From the NCBI RefSeq assembly GCF_022682495.2, contig NC_071392.1, forward strand, positions 110,040,896 through 110,104,895: 64,000 bases of DNA. The letters are read 5' to 3'. Every line of letters begins with the position of its first letter. Position 1 is the stretch's first letter. The translations under genes were made by a program, and so were the position numbers. Source of the DNA: Desmodus rotundus (taxonomy: Eukaryota > Chordata > Mammalia > Chiroptera > Phyllostomidae). The notes beneath the pieces are model-generated. The model worked only from the letters and a program-made list of their open reading frames with translations, made no database searches and was not told the DNA's origin. This document shows, in pieces, positions 22,951 through 36,735 of the stretch.

Positions 22951-23789
22951 TCTAGACTCCTTCCTGCCAACACCTTATGTACACTTGGGGAGACCCAGCG
23001 TTTGAGGGCAGAAGCCCTCCTGGGAACAGTGATAGGACAGGAAGCAAGTTACATGGATGGAGTCCAAGCCAGGAGCGGAAGAGGGGGACTGGGGATGTGG
23101 GCAGGGAGGCTCTGCCCCCACATTCCCACAGGCAGTCAGCTGTCCCCTGAAATAACAGCTGCTCGCGCAGGCCATCAGGTGAAGAGACAGGGAAAGAAAG
23201 CGAGCTCTCTTGGCACCCCATTTCTTTCTTTTGTAGCCTCAATACAACTAAAACCATAACTTATATAAATTATTAATAGTGACTCCCCCATCAACCTTGT
23301 CTGCTTCAAGAGGTCAGAACCAGATCCACCTGCTTTCACCCAGCACCCACCATGCCCAGCAGGGTTCCACACAAACAGCAGGTGTCCGACACAGCTGCCC
23401 AAAGAATCAGCAATATATAAAACGTAATAGTCAGTTTTAATTCTTGCAACTGAAGACTAATTTCAAATGTGAGGATCTAAAATGTCTTCAAGGTTCCCTG
23501 TCCTTCCCTCTACAAAAATATTTCTTCCTTGGTTTTATATACTTCAAGGGAAATTAATAGAGAAGACCAACTCTCTATTACTGAATACGGATTCATTTAA
23601 TTGACTTCTGAGTTCTAGGTACAAAAAGGGTAAAATCGTTACTAAAAGGGAGGGCAGTTGATCACTCTGAGAGCTGAATGAATCCAGCCCACACCTCCTC
23701 CTGCTACTGGGTTAGTCTTCCCAGAGGGATTTCTATTTTAAGAGCAGGTGCAATAGCCTAGGAGGAGGGCATTACTAGAAAAGGAGGGG

Positions 23790-26090
23790 ACTGCCACTGA
23801 AAAGGATAAAAAAACCTAGAGATGCAAAATACAAGGTTAACATACAAAAGTCAGTTGCTTTGCTACACATACCAGCAATGAACCAGTACTATTAGCACCC
23901 AAACAATGAAATACGCAGGCACAAATCTAACAAAATGTGTACAGCATTGTATGAGAAAACGATAAAACGCTGATGAACAAAGAACTAAAGAGATAATCCA
24001 TGTTCGTGGATTGGAAAACTCAATACTGTTATGATGTAAGTTCTTTCCAGCTTCATCTACAGATCCAATGCAATCCCAACCACAAAAATCACAGCAAGTT
24101 ATTTTGTGGAGATAGACAAAATGATTCTAAACTTTATGTGATGAGGGAAAAGACTCAGAATAGCCAAAACAATATTGAAAAGAACAAAGTCAGATGTACT
24201 TCAAGACTTAGAACAAAACCACAGTAATCAAGACAATGTGGTACTGGCCAAAGAACAGACAGACAGACCAGTACGACAGAGCGCAGAGAGCCCAGAATCA
24301 GACCCATTCACACAGTCAAGTGATCTCTGACAAAGGAACACAGGCAACACAGCGGAGGGAAAGGCAGTATTTTCAACAAATGGTGCTGGAACAACTGGAC
24401 GTCCACATCCAAAAAAACAAGCCTAGACATCTTAAATCCTTTATAAAAATTAACTCAGAATGAAACACAGATCAAAATGTAAAGCACGAAACTATACAAC
24501 CCCTAGATGATAACACAGAAAAAGATCTAGGGGATCTTCAGTTTGGTGGCGACATGTTAGATACAAGACCCGGGCATGGTCTGTGAAAGAACTAATATGC
24601 CGGACTTGATTGAAATGAAGAAAGTTCTTCTCTGTGAAAGGCACTGCCAAGAGAATGAAAAGACAAGCCACAGACTGAGGGAAAATGTTTGTGAAAGACA
24701 GGAGGGAAACAAATTAAAGTAATGAAGTATCACCACACACCTATATGCATGGCCAAATCACAGATCACTGGTAACACCAACTGCTGACAAGGATGTGGAA
24801 CAACAGAAACTCTCATATTGGTTGGCCAAAAAATCTGTGTGGTTTTTTCCCGTAAAATAAAAGACATATTTTTCATTTTCACCAATAACTTTATTGATGT
24901 GGATATTTAAGTATGTCAGCTATCTCCTGTGTGGTGTAACACTGACCTCCACTAAATGTCTTGATTCGATCGCTAACAAATTCAACTGGCTACCCAACCA
25001 CGGAGCATCATCCAGTGAGAAATCTCCAGCACAAAACTTCGCAAACCACTTTTGACTCATTCGGTCAGTCACAGCACTTTCTCCACACACCGCACAAATC
25101 TTTTCTTCGCGTTGCAGTTACATTTTTTACCTTTCTTGAAATAATAAAGCAAAATATGCTGAAAATGTTACTTTTCTTCCAACTTCAATATTAAAATGAC
25201 TACACAGAAATTCACCAATTTTGATGTTTTTTTAAAAAAATTCAAGCTGATAATGATGACAGCTGTCACAATACAATCAAATTTTTTTCAAACCAAGTTA
25301 AAGACAACTAAGCGCTACTAGAGGCATCTATCTTATGGGAAAAAACCAAACAAGCTTTTTTTACCAAACCAATACATTGCTGGTAGGAATGCAAAATGGT
25401 ACAGCCACTCTGCAAGACAGTCTGGCGGTCTCTCACAAGACTAAACATCCTCTTACCATACGATCCAGCAATCGTGCTCCTTGGCATCTACACAAAGGAA
25501 CTGAAAACTGAAGCCCACACAAAAGCCTGCAGGTGAATGTTTACAGCAGCATCACTCCTAACCGCCAAAACTTGGAAGCAATCAAGATGTCCCCCAGTAG
25601 GTGAACGGATATATAAATTTTGGTATATCCAAACAACAGAACGGTATCCAATACTGAAAAGAAATGAGCTACCAAGCCATGAAAAGATACGGAAGAACCT
25701 TAAAGCATATTACTAAGTGAACAGACACAGAGTCCAGCTACGTAACATTCCAGAAAGGGCACAACCATGGAGGGAGGGGTTGGGGGGATAGAGAGAGCAC
25801 AGAGGACTTTGAGGGGAGTGAATATGCTATTGTCTAAGGGTGGATATGTCCAAATCTGTAGAATGCATCACAGCAGTGCGAACCCCAATGTAAACTATGG
25901 ACTTTGGGTCATTCTGATGTGTCAACATAGACTCATTAATGGTGACAAATGTACCACTTGGGTGGGGAATGCTGATAGTGGGGGGGACTATATATACATG
26001 TGGGGGCATGGTATATATGGGAAATCTCTGTGTTCCTCTTAATTCTGAACCTAAAACTACTCTAATAAATAGTGTTAAAAAATAATAAAT
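23790..26090 (+). mobile_element. L1 3' part, split by a mariner element
   Basis: Pieces 23790-24817 and 25373-26090 are collinear L1 ORF2 end and 3'UTR. Landmarks are TGTTCGTGGATTGGAAAACTC, CAGATCCAATGCAATCCCAA, TTTCAACAAATGGTGCTGGA, then ATTGCTGGTAGGAATGCAAA and GTTTACAGCAGCATCACTCC. The L1 is 5'-truncated with no intact frame. It lies antisense to RPRD1B. Confidence 0.85.
24818..25372 (-). mobile_element. Deleted mariner transposon with TA target duplication
   Basis: A 555-bp element with inverted ends: TTGGTTGGCCAAAAAATCTG at the left and, read in reverse, TTGGTTTGGTAAAAAAAGCT at the right. It is flanked by TA at 24816-24817 and 25373-25374, the mariner target. On the minus strand it keeps a piece of mariner transposase N-terminal region (QKWFAKFCAGDFSLDDAPWL) but lacks the catalytic part, so it could not transpose itself. 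It sits cleanly inside an L1. Confidence 0.88.
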
Positions 26091-29000
26091 AAAAGACCTA
26101 TGGGTCCAGAGGTTTAAATGCATCTGCAAGGGGGAGTAGGTGTATACTCCGAATATCCGAATACAGATGAAGACTGCTTAAATGGGTCAGCTGAATGACC
26201 TATCTTAATGCCTTGAGGAGAGATGAGCAGGTTAGAATTTGTAGCAAGCTCTCACTAGGTCAAACAGAAGTTATAGTAATTTTATAGTCCTGAAATAGAT
26301 TCAGTAGTAACTGACCGTGATCTCGCCCACATTTCCCCACTTTTAAAATAGATTCAGCCTTTTTGCAAATAAAGTAATTTATAAATGTTGCCAGAGACCA
26401 ACAACAACAAAAAAGAATGAATGAATCCAAACAAATCTATTCCCCAAATACAACTCCAGCATTCACTTGCCTCCCAATTCTTCCCCTTATTCTTAAGCAG
26501 CCTCGGCCGGGTCACGGCACTCCCTCAGTAGCTGCCTTTCCAGCTGTTCTCTTTGGTTCTGGACAGGTTAAGGAGACAGATCTCAGGAAAACCCAGGAAT
26601 CTTTTTTCTCAACCTACCGGCCAGCCTTCTGACGAAAGTGTGATCCAAACTGGGCCCTCAGCAACTACCTCTTGCTCTCAGGAGTCCAGGCTTCTTTTTG
26701 TGGTAATGATAAAACCAACCTCAGTGGGACGAGACCCATTCAAATTCTTCTGACTCACTTGAGTATGCTGCATCCCACAATCTCTTTAGTACCTAAGAAC
26801 CACTCAGGTAGAGAAAAGATGCGGCAAGGTGCTTCCATGCGCCTCCTGTAAAATACCTCACACTTGTGTGTGACAGAGCCCTGAGCCTTTAATATAACAC
26901 TCACGCTGCCCTGCCTGGTACAGGAATTCGAGAGGTCTAGACCTGCACGTTCACATCAGCAGGATGACACCTGCAGCAACCCTGCTCATCGCTCCACTCT
27001 GCCCACCGGCTGGCTCATCTTAACCACCATTCATGTCTTTTTGTACTCTTGGCTTCAGACACTTGCCTTCCCTCCAAGACCCATCTTAAGCAAGAGAAGG
27101 TAAGGCAAACCCACACAGTCCCATTGCTTTCCCCTTCTTGATCGTGCATAATTTATACGGGGGTGGTGGCAGAGCGGAGGGGTTCAGCTGAATCCTCCAT
27201 CCGGCTACAGCAAAATTCTCCCTCACCCCAGAGAGGCTGTGGGGAGCTGTGAAACAGGTAAGAGTTCCGTCGGACTTCTGCTGCTACCCTGTTTCGGTAT
27301 CCTTGAGGACGAGTTGGAAGGAAAAGTGGGCATCTGTGATGAACTGCCTGGGTTTATCTGACTGCCAAGAAATGTTTAAAACGAAGAGGGTAAAGGCCCA
27401 ATGTGTAGTTCTGAGATAATGCCCAGGATTTATGCTCCTAGAAAAGCTTTGGAATTTCAGCTCACAGACTCTCCAAAGTTGCAGGAGAAGATGTCTCCAA
27501 CACCCCACTTGCATTGGATCCAGCTGCCACTGTGTGAACACAGACCAGTACGGAGCACCAGCACAAGTGGCTGAAAGGAGCGAGGCTTCCACATTCTTTG
27601 CCATTTTTGGTTAGAGCAGTAAGCCAGACCTGACACGCTCTGGGATAAGAGGGTTAAAAATGACAAGGCCTGACATTGCAATGACCTTTCTACAGGAATT
27701 TCATTTTCAAAACAAACAAAATTGTAAGTATTTTCTCTAGCAACTCTTGTAAGGAATACTGAGCAAAATGTAAACATTGTCAAGCCTGTATTTTTCTTGC
27801 TAGGAAGTATTTACATAAGAAAAGTTACGTTAGAAATAACACCAGGGGCAGGGGCTTGGCTTGAAGAAACAAGATTTCCAATATCAAGACTCACGCCTTC
27901 CTCTTTCTCACCCTGCTGTGCTACAGGGCACATGGTGTCTAAAACTGCCCACTGCTCGGCTACTCACAATTAAGAGTCATAAAAGGTTATTGTGCACATA
28001 GCAGTTTATGAAGGACCCTGTTTTAAAGGTGACCTGCCACACTGAAGTTAAGTCAAAGAACCGCTTCATAGCATGAAGGTCAGGAGAGCCAAGCAGAAAG
28101 GGGAAGTCGGCCTTCACCAATATTATTTAAAATGCCCACTCAGCCCCCCTCACCCTGCCCAGGGTCTTACCTCTAGCCATAAGGCTCACTAGGACCTATA
28201 CTTAGAAATCACAGCTTCTACTTAAATCACAGCTTTCTTATTCTTTTTCTCTCTCTGATTTTTTTAAGAGGGAAAATACAATATATAAATCTTTGGACTG
28301 AATATAAAAATGCTGCTTCTAATTTTTCTTCAAGGATCAATGCGGGAACAAAAAACCGTCCCTGACCTGCACCTTTCTCCCAGCCAGCTCCATGTTCCCA
28401 CATGACTTAGTGGCACCTGCGACATTTCAAAATGATACATTGTGGGGTGTCACAGCAAGGCTGGATCCACTGAGTAAGATGCTGGGGAAGATACAAGGAA
28501 AAGAGGAACTCCTGGCTCCAGCGCTCAGGGCCTCTGAGCCCCACTGCAAACACCAGTAATAAAGGTACACACAAAGTATTTCCCAGAAGGAAAAATGACA
28601 AAATGGCTACTGTGAGAGCCATGTTCTCAGAGCAATCCAGCCACACTGGAGGAACCAAACCAGAATGGGCTTCTTCTTAAACTTGAAATCATACTCCAAA
28701 CGAAGTGTTTTCGGGCTACTTCTTTCACCCCAGAGGTCCCTTCACACAAAACGTTTATAGGAAGCTTCTACTGCAACCACAAAAACTCTCTTCAGACAGC
28801 AATTTGCAAAAGCAAGGAAAGATGAACAAAAAGTGTTTACACACAACTAAACCAATAAAAAATTAAACTAACAAAAATAAAATCAATTTCAGGACTGGGC
28901 AAATGTAATTACAAAGATAAATATTTACAATTTAAACACATGTCCATTAAATGCTTTGAAGAGAGACTGATTTAAAAATGCATCTGCGGCCTTCAGAAAT

Positions 29001-29489
29001 GTTTACATTACTTACGCAATGGGTCCTTCATTTTATAAGGCCAAATACTAAAGCACAAGAAGAACTATTTACTATTTATAACTAGTTCTCTCTCTCTTTT
29101 TAAAACTTAACTGTCCAAACTGTAAGTTTTATGCCCTACAAACTGGCTTCCTAAAGGACCGCTGGGAAACCAGGACACTGATGCTGTGTAGACAAGCACA
29201 GAAGGTTCAGACCTTTCCACTGTTTCTGCCTTTGAGCCAAATACTGGCAGTCACTCGTTCCTGGAGGGCAGCTGAGAGACCAAGGGCATAAAAAGGAAAA
29301 GGACAGCTTTCACACAAAAGGAGTTCAAGCAATATTTACTATAATTTTAGGTGCTAGAATTCTGCTGGGGGCAAGGCAGTCAGTAGGTTACTTCACTGCA
29401 TTTGAATACAGCTCTCTATGAGCAATTAAAAAAACTTTAATTCCTTTCCATTAGCAAACCGAAAAGGAGGGAGGTTGCTGTGGTAGAAC

Positions 29490-29670
29490 AGAACAAACTG
29501 TAAGTCAGAAAATCCAAGGTCAAATCCTAAGCTACCACTTGCCTGTGGTGTGACGTGACTTCACCTCATTGGGCTTAGTGTCTTCATGTAAAAGACAGAA
29601 ATGGACATAATGCCCACACCATGAGCAACTGTGAGGTCTGAATGAGACTCAGCACTTGCTAAACTGTTCG
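29490..29670 (+). repeat. MIR-type SINE
   Basis: AAGGTCAAATCCTAAGCTAC, TGTGACGTGACTTCACCTCA and CTTCATGTAAAAGACAG fit diverged MIR. Confidence 0.6.
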
Positions 29671-30182
29671 ATGTGAATTAGCAGATCTAAAGGGGGGAAG
29701 ATCACCCTTCCCATGTCTTTACTTTATGAGCAATATTTAACCTTCCTGATTTATATGTTCAAATTGAAAAAAAAGAGAATTATTAATGGGATACAAAATC
29801 CTCTCTCAAACCATTTGAGTATGTTCTGAAAATTCAGCACATTTACTAGAAGCTGGCTTGAGAAAATGAAAGGGCCCTTGATCTCCAAGACAGGGGTGGG
29901 GAGGTGGGGTGGGGGGTGAGGAATGCCACAGAATTTTATAATTAGGTGGTACCACAGTCCAATCCTATCAATCTAAAAGCCAAGAGAGGGGAAGGAGTTT
30001 GTCTACGGTGTAAAGCCTAATCTTGCGGGAACATTCTCAACCCAGGAGTCCCCATCAAAGGTATGCTGGTGACTCTTGGGGTTAGGAATGCCAACTCCCA
30101 AGCAACTGAAAACCTGTATATAGCTTTTTACTCCCCCCAACTGCTCAAGCCCCTTATATAAAATGGCAGAGAACAATGCATG

Positions 30183-30377
30183 CTGTCAGCCCTCCACATC
30201 CATGGATGGTTCCCAACTACAGATCAAAAATACTGTTTCTGATCCTCCTGCAGTTGGTTGAATTTGTGAATGCAAAACTCTGGCATATGGAGGGGCAACT
30301 GTATACTTATTGAAAAAAATTCCAGTATAAATGGACCTGTGCAGTTCAAATCTGTGTTGTTCAAGGGTCACCTGGAC
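30183..30377. mobile_element. Tigger-family non-autonomous element
   Basis: Left part GTCAGCCCTCCACATCCATG, middle TATTGAAAAAAATTCCAGTA, and a right end that reads in reverse CAGGTGACCCTTGAACAACA, close to the terminal sequence of several TcMar-Tigger elements. About 195 bp, no coding capacity. Confidence 0.6.
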
Positions 30378-30649
30378 TCTAACCTAGCCTAGACATGAAC
30401 CAAGTTGCCACTGGAGATCAGGACACTGTGCCTGGGGTAGAGTTGGTGACAAAAGAGTGACAACACAGAGAGGATTTTATGCTCTGGTCAGAAATAACCC
30501 ATAAACAGGATGACAAACTACACAGTGCTTTGAAGGAAAAAGAGAGCAAAGGCGTGTATATGAAGGGGCAGGGAGTGGAGATGGGAGTGGGGTGTCAGGG
30601 AAATAATGTCTGACTTGGGATATAAACAATGAACAGGAATCAATTCGCT

Positions 30650-31065
30650 AAGGGCAACCACGGGAAGTAAAGGGACAGAGAATAGCACATGTGAAGCCAA
30701 AACCAAAAAAGGCCAGCAGAGGCAAAACCAGGTGTGTGTGGCGGGGGGCGGCTGACACATCAAGGATCTGGGCCTATATTCTAGGAGCAATGAGAAGCCT
30801 TTTAAGTATTTAAGAAGGGCAATGACATGCTCAGAGGTGCATTCTGAAGATGTCACAGGGCTGCCACGTGAAGAATGGATTACAGGACACAGAACAAATG
30901 CAGATGGAGCAGTAATGAGGCTGCTGCTGGGGGTCAGATGAGAGACAATGACAGTATGGACTAAGGTGGCGGAAGTGCCGACAAAGATGAGGCGGATAGG
31001 TTCAAGAATAACTGAAGAGATAAAAATCACAATCACTTGTGGAAGACACGTGACAAGAGGCCGTG
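30650..31065 (-). repeat. L2 LINE, antisense
   Basis: TTTAAGAAGGGCAATGACATG, GTAATGAGGCTGCTGCTGGG and ATGGACTAAGGTGGCGGAAG are the reversed L2 landmarks (TGATCATGTCACTCCC, CTGGTCTCCCTGC, CTACCACC..GTCC). The 172-residue minus-strand open frame at 30518-31036 is a frame through this repeat. Confidence 0.65.
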
Positions 31066-32331
31066 TGGGGAGGTGCAGCAGAGGGAGGGGCTGCGGGAGA
31101 GTCTGGGACGAGAGGAGACTGAGCTGGGCGGTTTGGGAGGTGAGAAAAGGAAGGGGAGAAACACTGGGTGGGCACTAGTGTCTCCCTGTGACGAACAGCA
31201 ACGCCATTCTCCAAGACAGGGAAAGAGAAGGAAAGGAAAGGTGACAAGGAAGAGATGGCTTGTTCTGGCCACAGTAAGTCTGAGGTGTCGGTGGAAATAA
31301 GATATAAGGGTCTGAAGTACAAGGAAGGGCTTGGGCTAGAGACCTGTATTTAAGCCATCAGCATACTTAAAGCATGTCACTCAGGGAAAAGGTCCAGGAT
31401 AAGAAAACGGCTAAAGGAATACCAACATTTACAGGGCAAGGATGGAGAAAAGCTTATTAAAGGACAAAAAAAAACCCCAACCCACAAAACCCCCCAAAAC
31501 CTAGGACCAGCAGAGAGTGGGTGTGAGAACCTGGAGAAGGAAAACAACAACGGGCAATACATAGCAGCAGTAAATGCTACAGAGAGGGCCAAAAGAAGCA
31601 AAGTGAGATGAGAGGCAGAGACCGAGAGCTATCTCTTGGTTTTTGAAAGGAGACCGCAGACTGGGGGATTCTGAAGACGCCCGGCCCCTTCAGTGGAATG
31701 CGGACAGGCACACCAAGATGCAGTGGGTTCAAAAGCAGAGGTAGCAAGGGAAAACAGCACACAGTCTTAGTTAAAAAGAGACAGCGGTAGTCGTGCAGGG
31801 CATGCTCCTGTGCACGAGGTTTAAATATGTGTATGTATTAAAGAGGCAGAGTATTCTGCCTGCTGAGGGTACCTTCTCTCTACTCTACTCTAGAAGTAGA
31901 GGGTACCACTCTACTTCTGCAGAAAGGAGAATAGCTTCAAGTCCTCAAAGGATCTAATGGCAAGAGAACTGTCCACACTGTTTCCTTAAGATGCTCACAG
32001 GATCCGAATATGAACGAGAACAAACACGGAGGCCTGCACAGTCTGAATGACAGCCAGCACCACCACTGCTTCACGGAAAGCCTGCCACGCCTTAGGAGCT
32101 CCTGGACCTCGTTTGCAAAGGCTCAGTTTTGACTTCTGATTATAACCATGAGCATTTTTGCCCTAATCATGGAAAATGTCTCTTTCTGACCTTATTTCAA
32201 CCCCACATTTTATAGAGAAGAAAATGAAGTCAGAGATGTAATTTTCAAGATGGTAAAGTGCACCACAATGCAATTTGACTTCTTCAAAGATCACAAATTG
32301 AAGTGGGAGTAGAAGGCCCACTTTAACAGTA

Positions 32332-32500
32332 CAGGCATACCTCGCAGATAGAGTGGGCTCAGCTGCAGGCCACCACAATAAAGTAAGTTGTAACCTTTTT
32401 GTTGGGAGGGGTGGAGGGGAGGTGGATCTTGCTTTCAATTTGTAAAAATCACATCTGTGAAACGCAATGAAGTGAAGCACAATAAAACGAGTTATGCCTG
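32332..32500 (+). mobile_element. Tigger1-derived short element
   Basis: 169 bp with inverted ends CAGGCATACCTCGCAGATAG and, in reverse, CAGGCATAACTCGTTTTATT. A TA dinucleotide lies immediately left; the right copy is changed. Internal part is deleted. Confidence 0.8.
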
Positions 32501-34024
32501 TCCTAGGGATACTCAAAAAGCTTAACATTAGATCTTTGCTCAAAATAACATGTACCCATTGGGTCAAAGAGACACACACAGAGCTCAAATTTCTGTAACC
32601 TGAACTCTGCTTTCAAAGTTACGCTCACTGAAGTCAATGCTATAATAAGTAGCTGCTATTTTCCCACAGCCGTTTCAATGTAAACAGATAACTGAAACTC
32701 AGGAGAGAGATCCTGTTTGTCGAATTAAACTATTCAATGTTCTTTCCTTCATAAAACAAAGATTATTCTTTAACACATCTTGTCTGTTTATAAAACACAA
32801 TGAAATTCTAGACTGCTTAAGATGCTTTGGGAAAAAAAAGCTTCTAAGGCAGAAATGCATATTGCCGTCAACACCTTGAAATCTGTACCATCTTCAGCGC
32901 ACTGTAAGACAGGCAGATAGCTGCACATACACAGAGAATCCACGTTTAGAAACTTATAGGAAAAAACAATCCCAATATTGCGAGCTAGCCCAAAGGAAGT
33001 AATCATGATCCTTTTAATTTTAAAATAGGAAGAAAAATAAAGGAACTATACCATAATTAAAAGTATGATTTAATACTGAGGTATGATCCCCCCAAGTTTC
33101 CTGTGATGTGTTTCTTTTACAATCTGAGTAAAAGAAATAAAGAACTGACAGTATCAGTTGAACTAAGAGTAACTGTTCTGGCAGATGAGCCCAGTGACAA
33201 GGGGTCCAGATATGTTTTGACAATATGTATACATGTGATTTATAAATACAAAAAATGAGTACTACACACGCCAGCTAAAACTTGGTAGGGCTCTTCCAGA
33301 AAGCAGGAGGGATCAACAAGAGTTGGGCTACACCTATGAAAACGATGCTATGGCTAAGAGTAGGGAATTCTAGGTGGGAGAGCTTTGAAATCATGCCACT
33401 TTTTCTATGGGAAGCCTCAAATGTTGGTGAACTCAGCCTCTGAGTTACCTAGTACGCAAAATACATTACAATGACTATAACGTGGCATTTTTTTTTTTTT
33501 TCTGGAGAGAAAAAAGATGAAGAAATGCCAAAGGTTTCACACTGTGATTTGGGAAAGAATAGACACACGTACCTACACACACACGCACCTTGCCGTTCTA
33601 GCGGCAAATCTGGCCAGAGCTGTAAGGGTTAGCAGTGACTGACATGAATGAAAGGAAGCCAAACACCCAACATACAGCCTCTAAACTCCATTATTACTCA
33701 TAGAAATATACAACTCGAGAAAAGTCCTCACCTCCTGGAGGGAAACCTGGGCGGGGAAAGGGCTTCCATATCAAAGCAGGGATGAAAAAGCAGTGAGCAA
33801 ACCATGGCCTGCCGTGTGGGGAAGGATGAGAACACACCTTGATCACTGACCTTTTGGACAGCTGTTCTAACAGCCCATGGTGCTGCCAGCACTGCTAGTG
33901 TTGGGAGGAGAGAATTACATGCAAAGGAAGGGTAGTGGGTGCAAAGGACTGGTAAACAGGTGGGGCTAGGCTGCCCAGAGCCGTGAGAGGCAGCTCTAGG
34001 GAAAGCCTCTCAGTTCTTTCCCAG

Positions 34025-34165
34025 AGTCAGGAGTCAAGAGATCAGGGTTCTGGTCCTCGTGATTTCCTCTGTGACCTTAAACTGCTCACAGGAGCCCTGA
34101 GATCTGTTTTCTCATCTGAACTGAGGATTAGATCACCCGGTTCCATCTGTTCCTAATGGACAATG
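34025..34165 (+). repeat. MIR-type SINE
   Basis: GATCAGGGTTCTGGTCCTCG, TGTGACCTTAAACTGCTCAC and TTTTCTCATCTGAACTGAGG are MIR landmarks. Confidence 0.65.
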
Positions 34166-35216
34166 AGATACTGGCTTTGATCATCATGGGGAATGGGGAG
34201 AATTTACTCCAAAGTGGACTCTCTGCCTCTACCAATTGCCTATCCCATTATTGAAATGAACGCTTCTAACCATCTGCACCATGCAGGAAGGTGCGGGATG
34301 CTGCCAAAAACAACAGATGGCCATCAGTTTGGTTTAGTACTCCCTCAGCTATAGCCAAAGAATTTCTCAAGTTGTTATAACCAAATTACAAACAGAAATG
34401 TGAAGAGTCACACAGCATTTGGGCCATGTCCCCTTTCCCTGCCGTGTTCTCTGAAGTAGAAGGCTCTACTCCTAAGAGTTCATACAGCCAAGTCCCGAAG
34501 GTGCCAAGCTGGGGGGAAACAGCAGCAGTTTCAAGTTCAATGAGCCAATTCTCCCTCCCCCCACCTCAGAGCAAGAACAAGCAGTCATAGGAAGGACTCA
34601 GTATTTAGAACCTTGGTAACAGAGTGGGTACTCTCAAACTTTAGAAAGGTATATACTGGAGGAGACTTGATTTACATAAGATGTCATTTCTCTAAAACAA
34701 GGTTCTTGAGAATTGTTGAAATAATTCAACTTTGGCTACTCTTCTGTGTAGGATGTCTTCCAGCTGTTGACCTCATGGAATCAAATTTAAAAGAAACAAA
34801 ACAAACAAAACCACAAACCTGATGGAAAGTTATAAGATGTCTGCCTTGGATTCTGTCCCTGGTCTGTTTCTAACTCCCTTCTCTGAGCTGAGTTCTTCAC
34901 CAATTCCGAAGCCAGACTGCACGATCTCTCATTCCACCCAGTTCAACAACCCTGTTAGACTTTACTCCTAGACATCCAGGCTCCTGTGTGCCACTTGGGT
35001 TTGCAGAGTGCAGGTGGCTGCCACGACTGTGGCTGAGCAGCTTCACTGAGTGCACGCACGCACTCATTACCTTCTAGAGGAGGGGTAAACACAGCCTACT
35101 GAAAGGTGACATGCACTACTGCCTTCTGTGGTGGTCCCTGATACCAATGGCACCTGAACAGGGCTTTTTAACATCAAATGCATCAGTAAGTGGTACCCTA
35201 GCATGTTTTAAAAACT

Positions 35217-36735
35217 TCTGCAGCAGAAATTTAAAAAGACCTAAAAAAATGGAAAGAAATCTCATGTTCATGGATTGGAATACTTAAGAGTGTGAAGATG
35301 GTAAGTCCCCAAAGCAATCTATAGATTCAATGCAATCCCTATTAAAATTCCAACAGATATTTTTTTTTTTTTGGTGCAGAAATGGAAAAGCTGATCCTCT
35401 AATTCATATGAAGTTGCAAGAGGCCTGTGAGAGCAAAAATAATATCGAAAGAAAAGGACAGAGTTTGAGGGCTCACATTTTCTGACCTTACTATGAAGCC
35501 ATAGCGATGAAAACAGTACGGCACCAGCACAGCACAGGCACATGGATCAACAGAACCGAATGGGGAGTCCAGAAAAAAAGCCCCATCTCTCTGGCCAACT
35601 GAGTTTTGACAGAAGTGCCAAGCATTCATTTAGTGAGGGAAAGAACAGCCTCTTCAACAAATGGTGCTGGGACAACTGGCTATCTACATGCAAAGAACAA
35701 AGCTGGTCCCTACCTCATACCGTATACAAAAATTAACTCAAAATGTGACCTACATGTAAAAACTAAAACTATAAAACTAGAAGAAAATATCTGAGTAAAT
35801 TTTCATGTCCTGGGATTTGGCTATGGATTCTTAAACATGACACCAAAACATAAGTAACAACAACAAAAGAAACAGGTATTGGAACTCATCAAAATTAAAA
35901 ACCTACGTGCTTCAAAGGGCATTGTAAAGAAAGTGGTTAAAACGCACAATGGGAGAAAATATTTGTAAACCTTATAGCTTGTAAGAGTCTATTACCTAAA
36001 ATGCCCAGAGAACTCTTGCAATTCAGCAACAGCAAAATACACAACCCAATTCAAAAATGGGCAAAGGACTTGAATAGATATTTCTCCAAAAAAGATGTAT
36101 GAGAAACATATGCAGAGATATTCAATCATTAATTACCAGGAAGTGCAAATCAAAATCACAAGTTACCACTCCATATGCACTAGGATTTAAAAAAGATAGT
36201 ACTGGAACTCCCATACATTGCTAGTGGGAATATAAAATAGTGCCCCTGTTACAGAAAACAGTTTGGTGGTTCCTCCAAAAGTTGAAGACAGAATTACCTT
36301 GAGTCCAATTCCATTCCTAGGCACACATACACCCAAGAAAAATAAAAACCTGTACACGGGTGTTTATAGCAGTATTCATAATGGCCAAAAGGTAGAAACA
36401 ACCCAAATGTTCATCAACACACAATGGACAAATTGTTGCCTATCCATACAATGAACCATTTAGCAAAAAGAATGAAGTACTGACACATGCCACAATGTGG
36501 CTGAACCTCAAATTCATCATGGTAAGTGGAAGAAGCCAAACACAATTGTATGAAACATCCAGCACAGGCAAATCCATACAGACAGGAAGCAGACTGGTGG
36601 TCGCCAGGGGCTGGGAGAAGGGGACACAGGGTGTGAATGATTAATAGGTATGGGATTTTCTTTTGGTATAATGAAATGTGAAATATTTGACTATAAAATG
36701 GTTACTTTTAATATTTTGTAAATTTCTCAATTAAA
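35217..36735 (+). mobile_element. L1 3' part
   Basis: A continuous 1.5-kb L1 ORF2 end and 3'UTR with ATGTTCATGGATTGGAATAC, CAATGCAATCCCTATTAAAA, CTTCAACAAATGGTGCTGGG, CATTGCTAGTGGGAATATAA and GGTGGTCGCCAGGGGCTGGG in order. Several open fragments remain but none is intact. Antisense to RPRD1B. Confidence 0.85.

Noticed and set aside
30518..31036. 172-codon minus-strand open frame
   Set aside because: It overlaps an L2 copy and shows no family resemblance.
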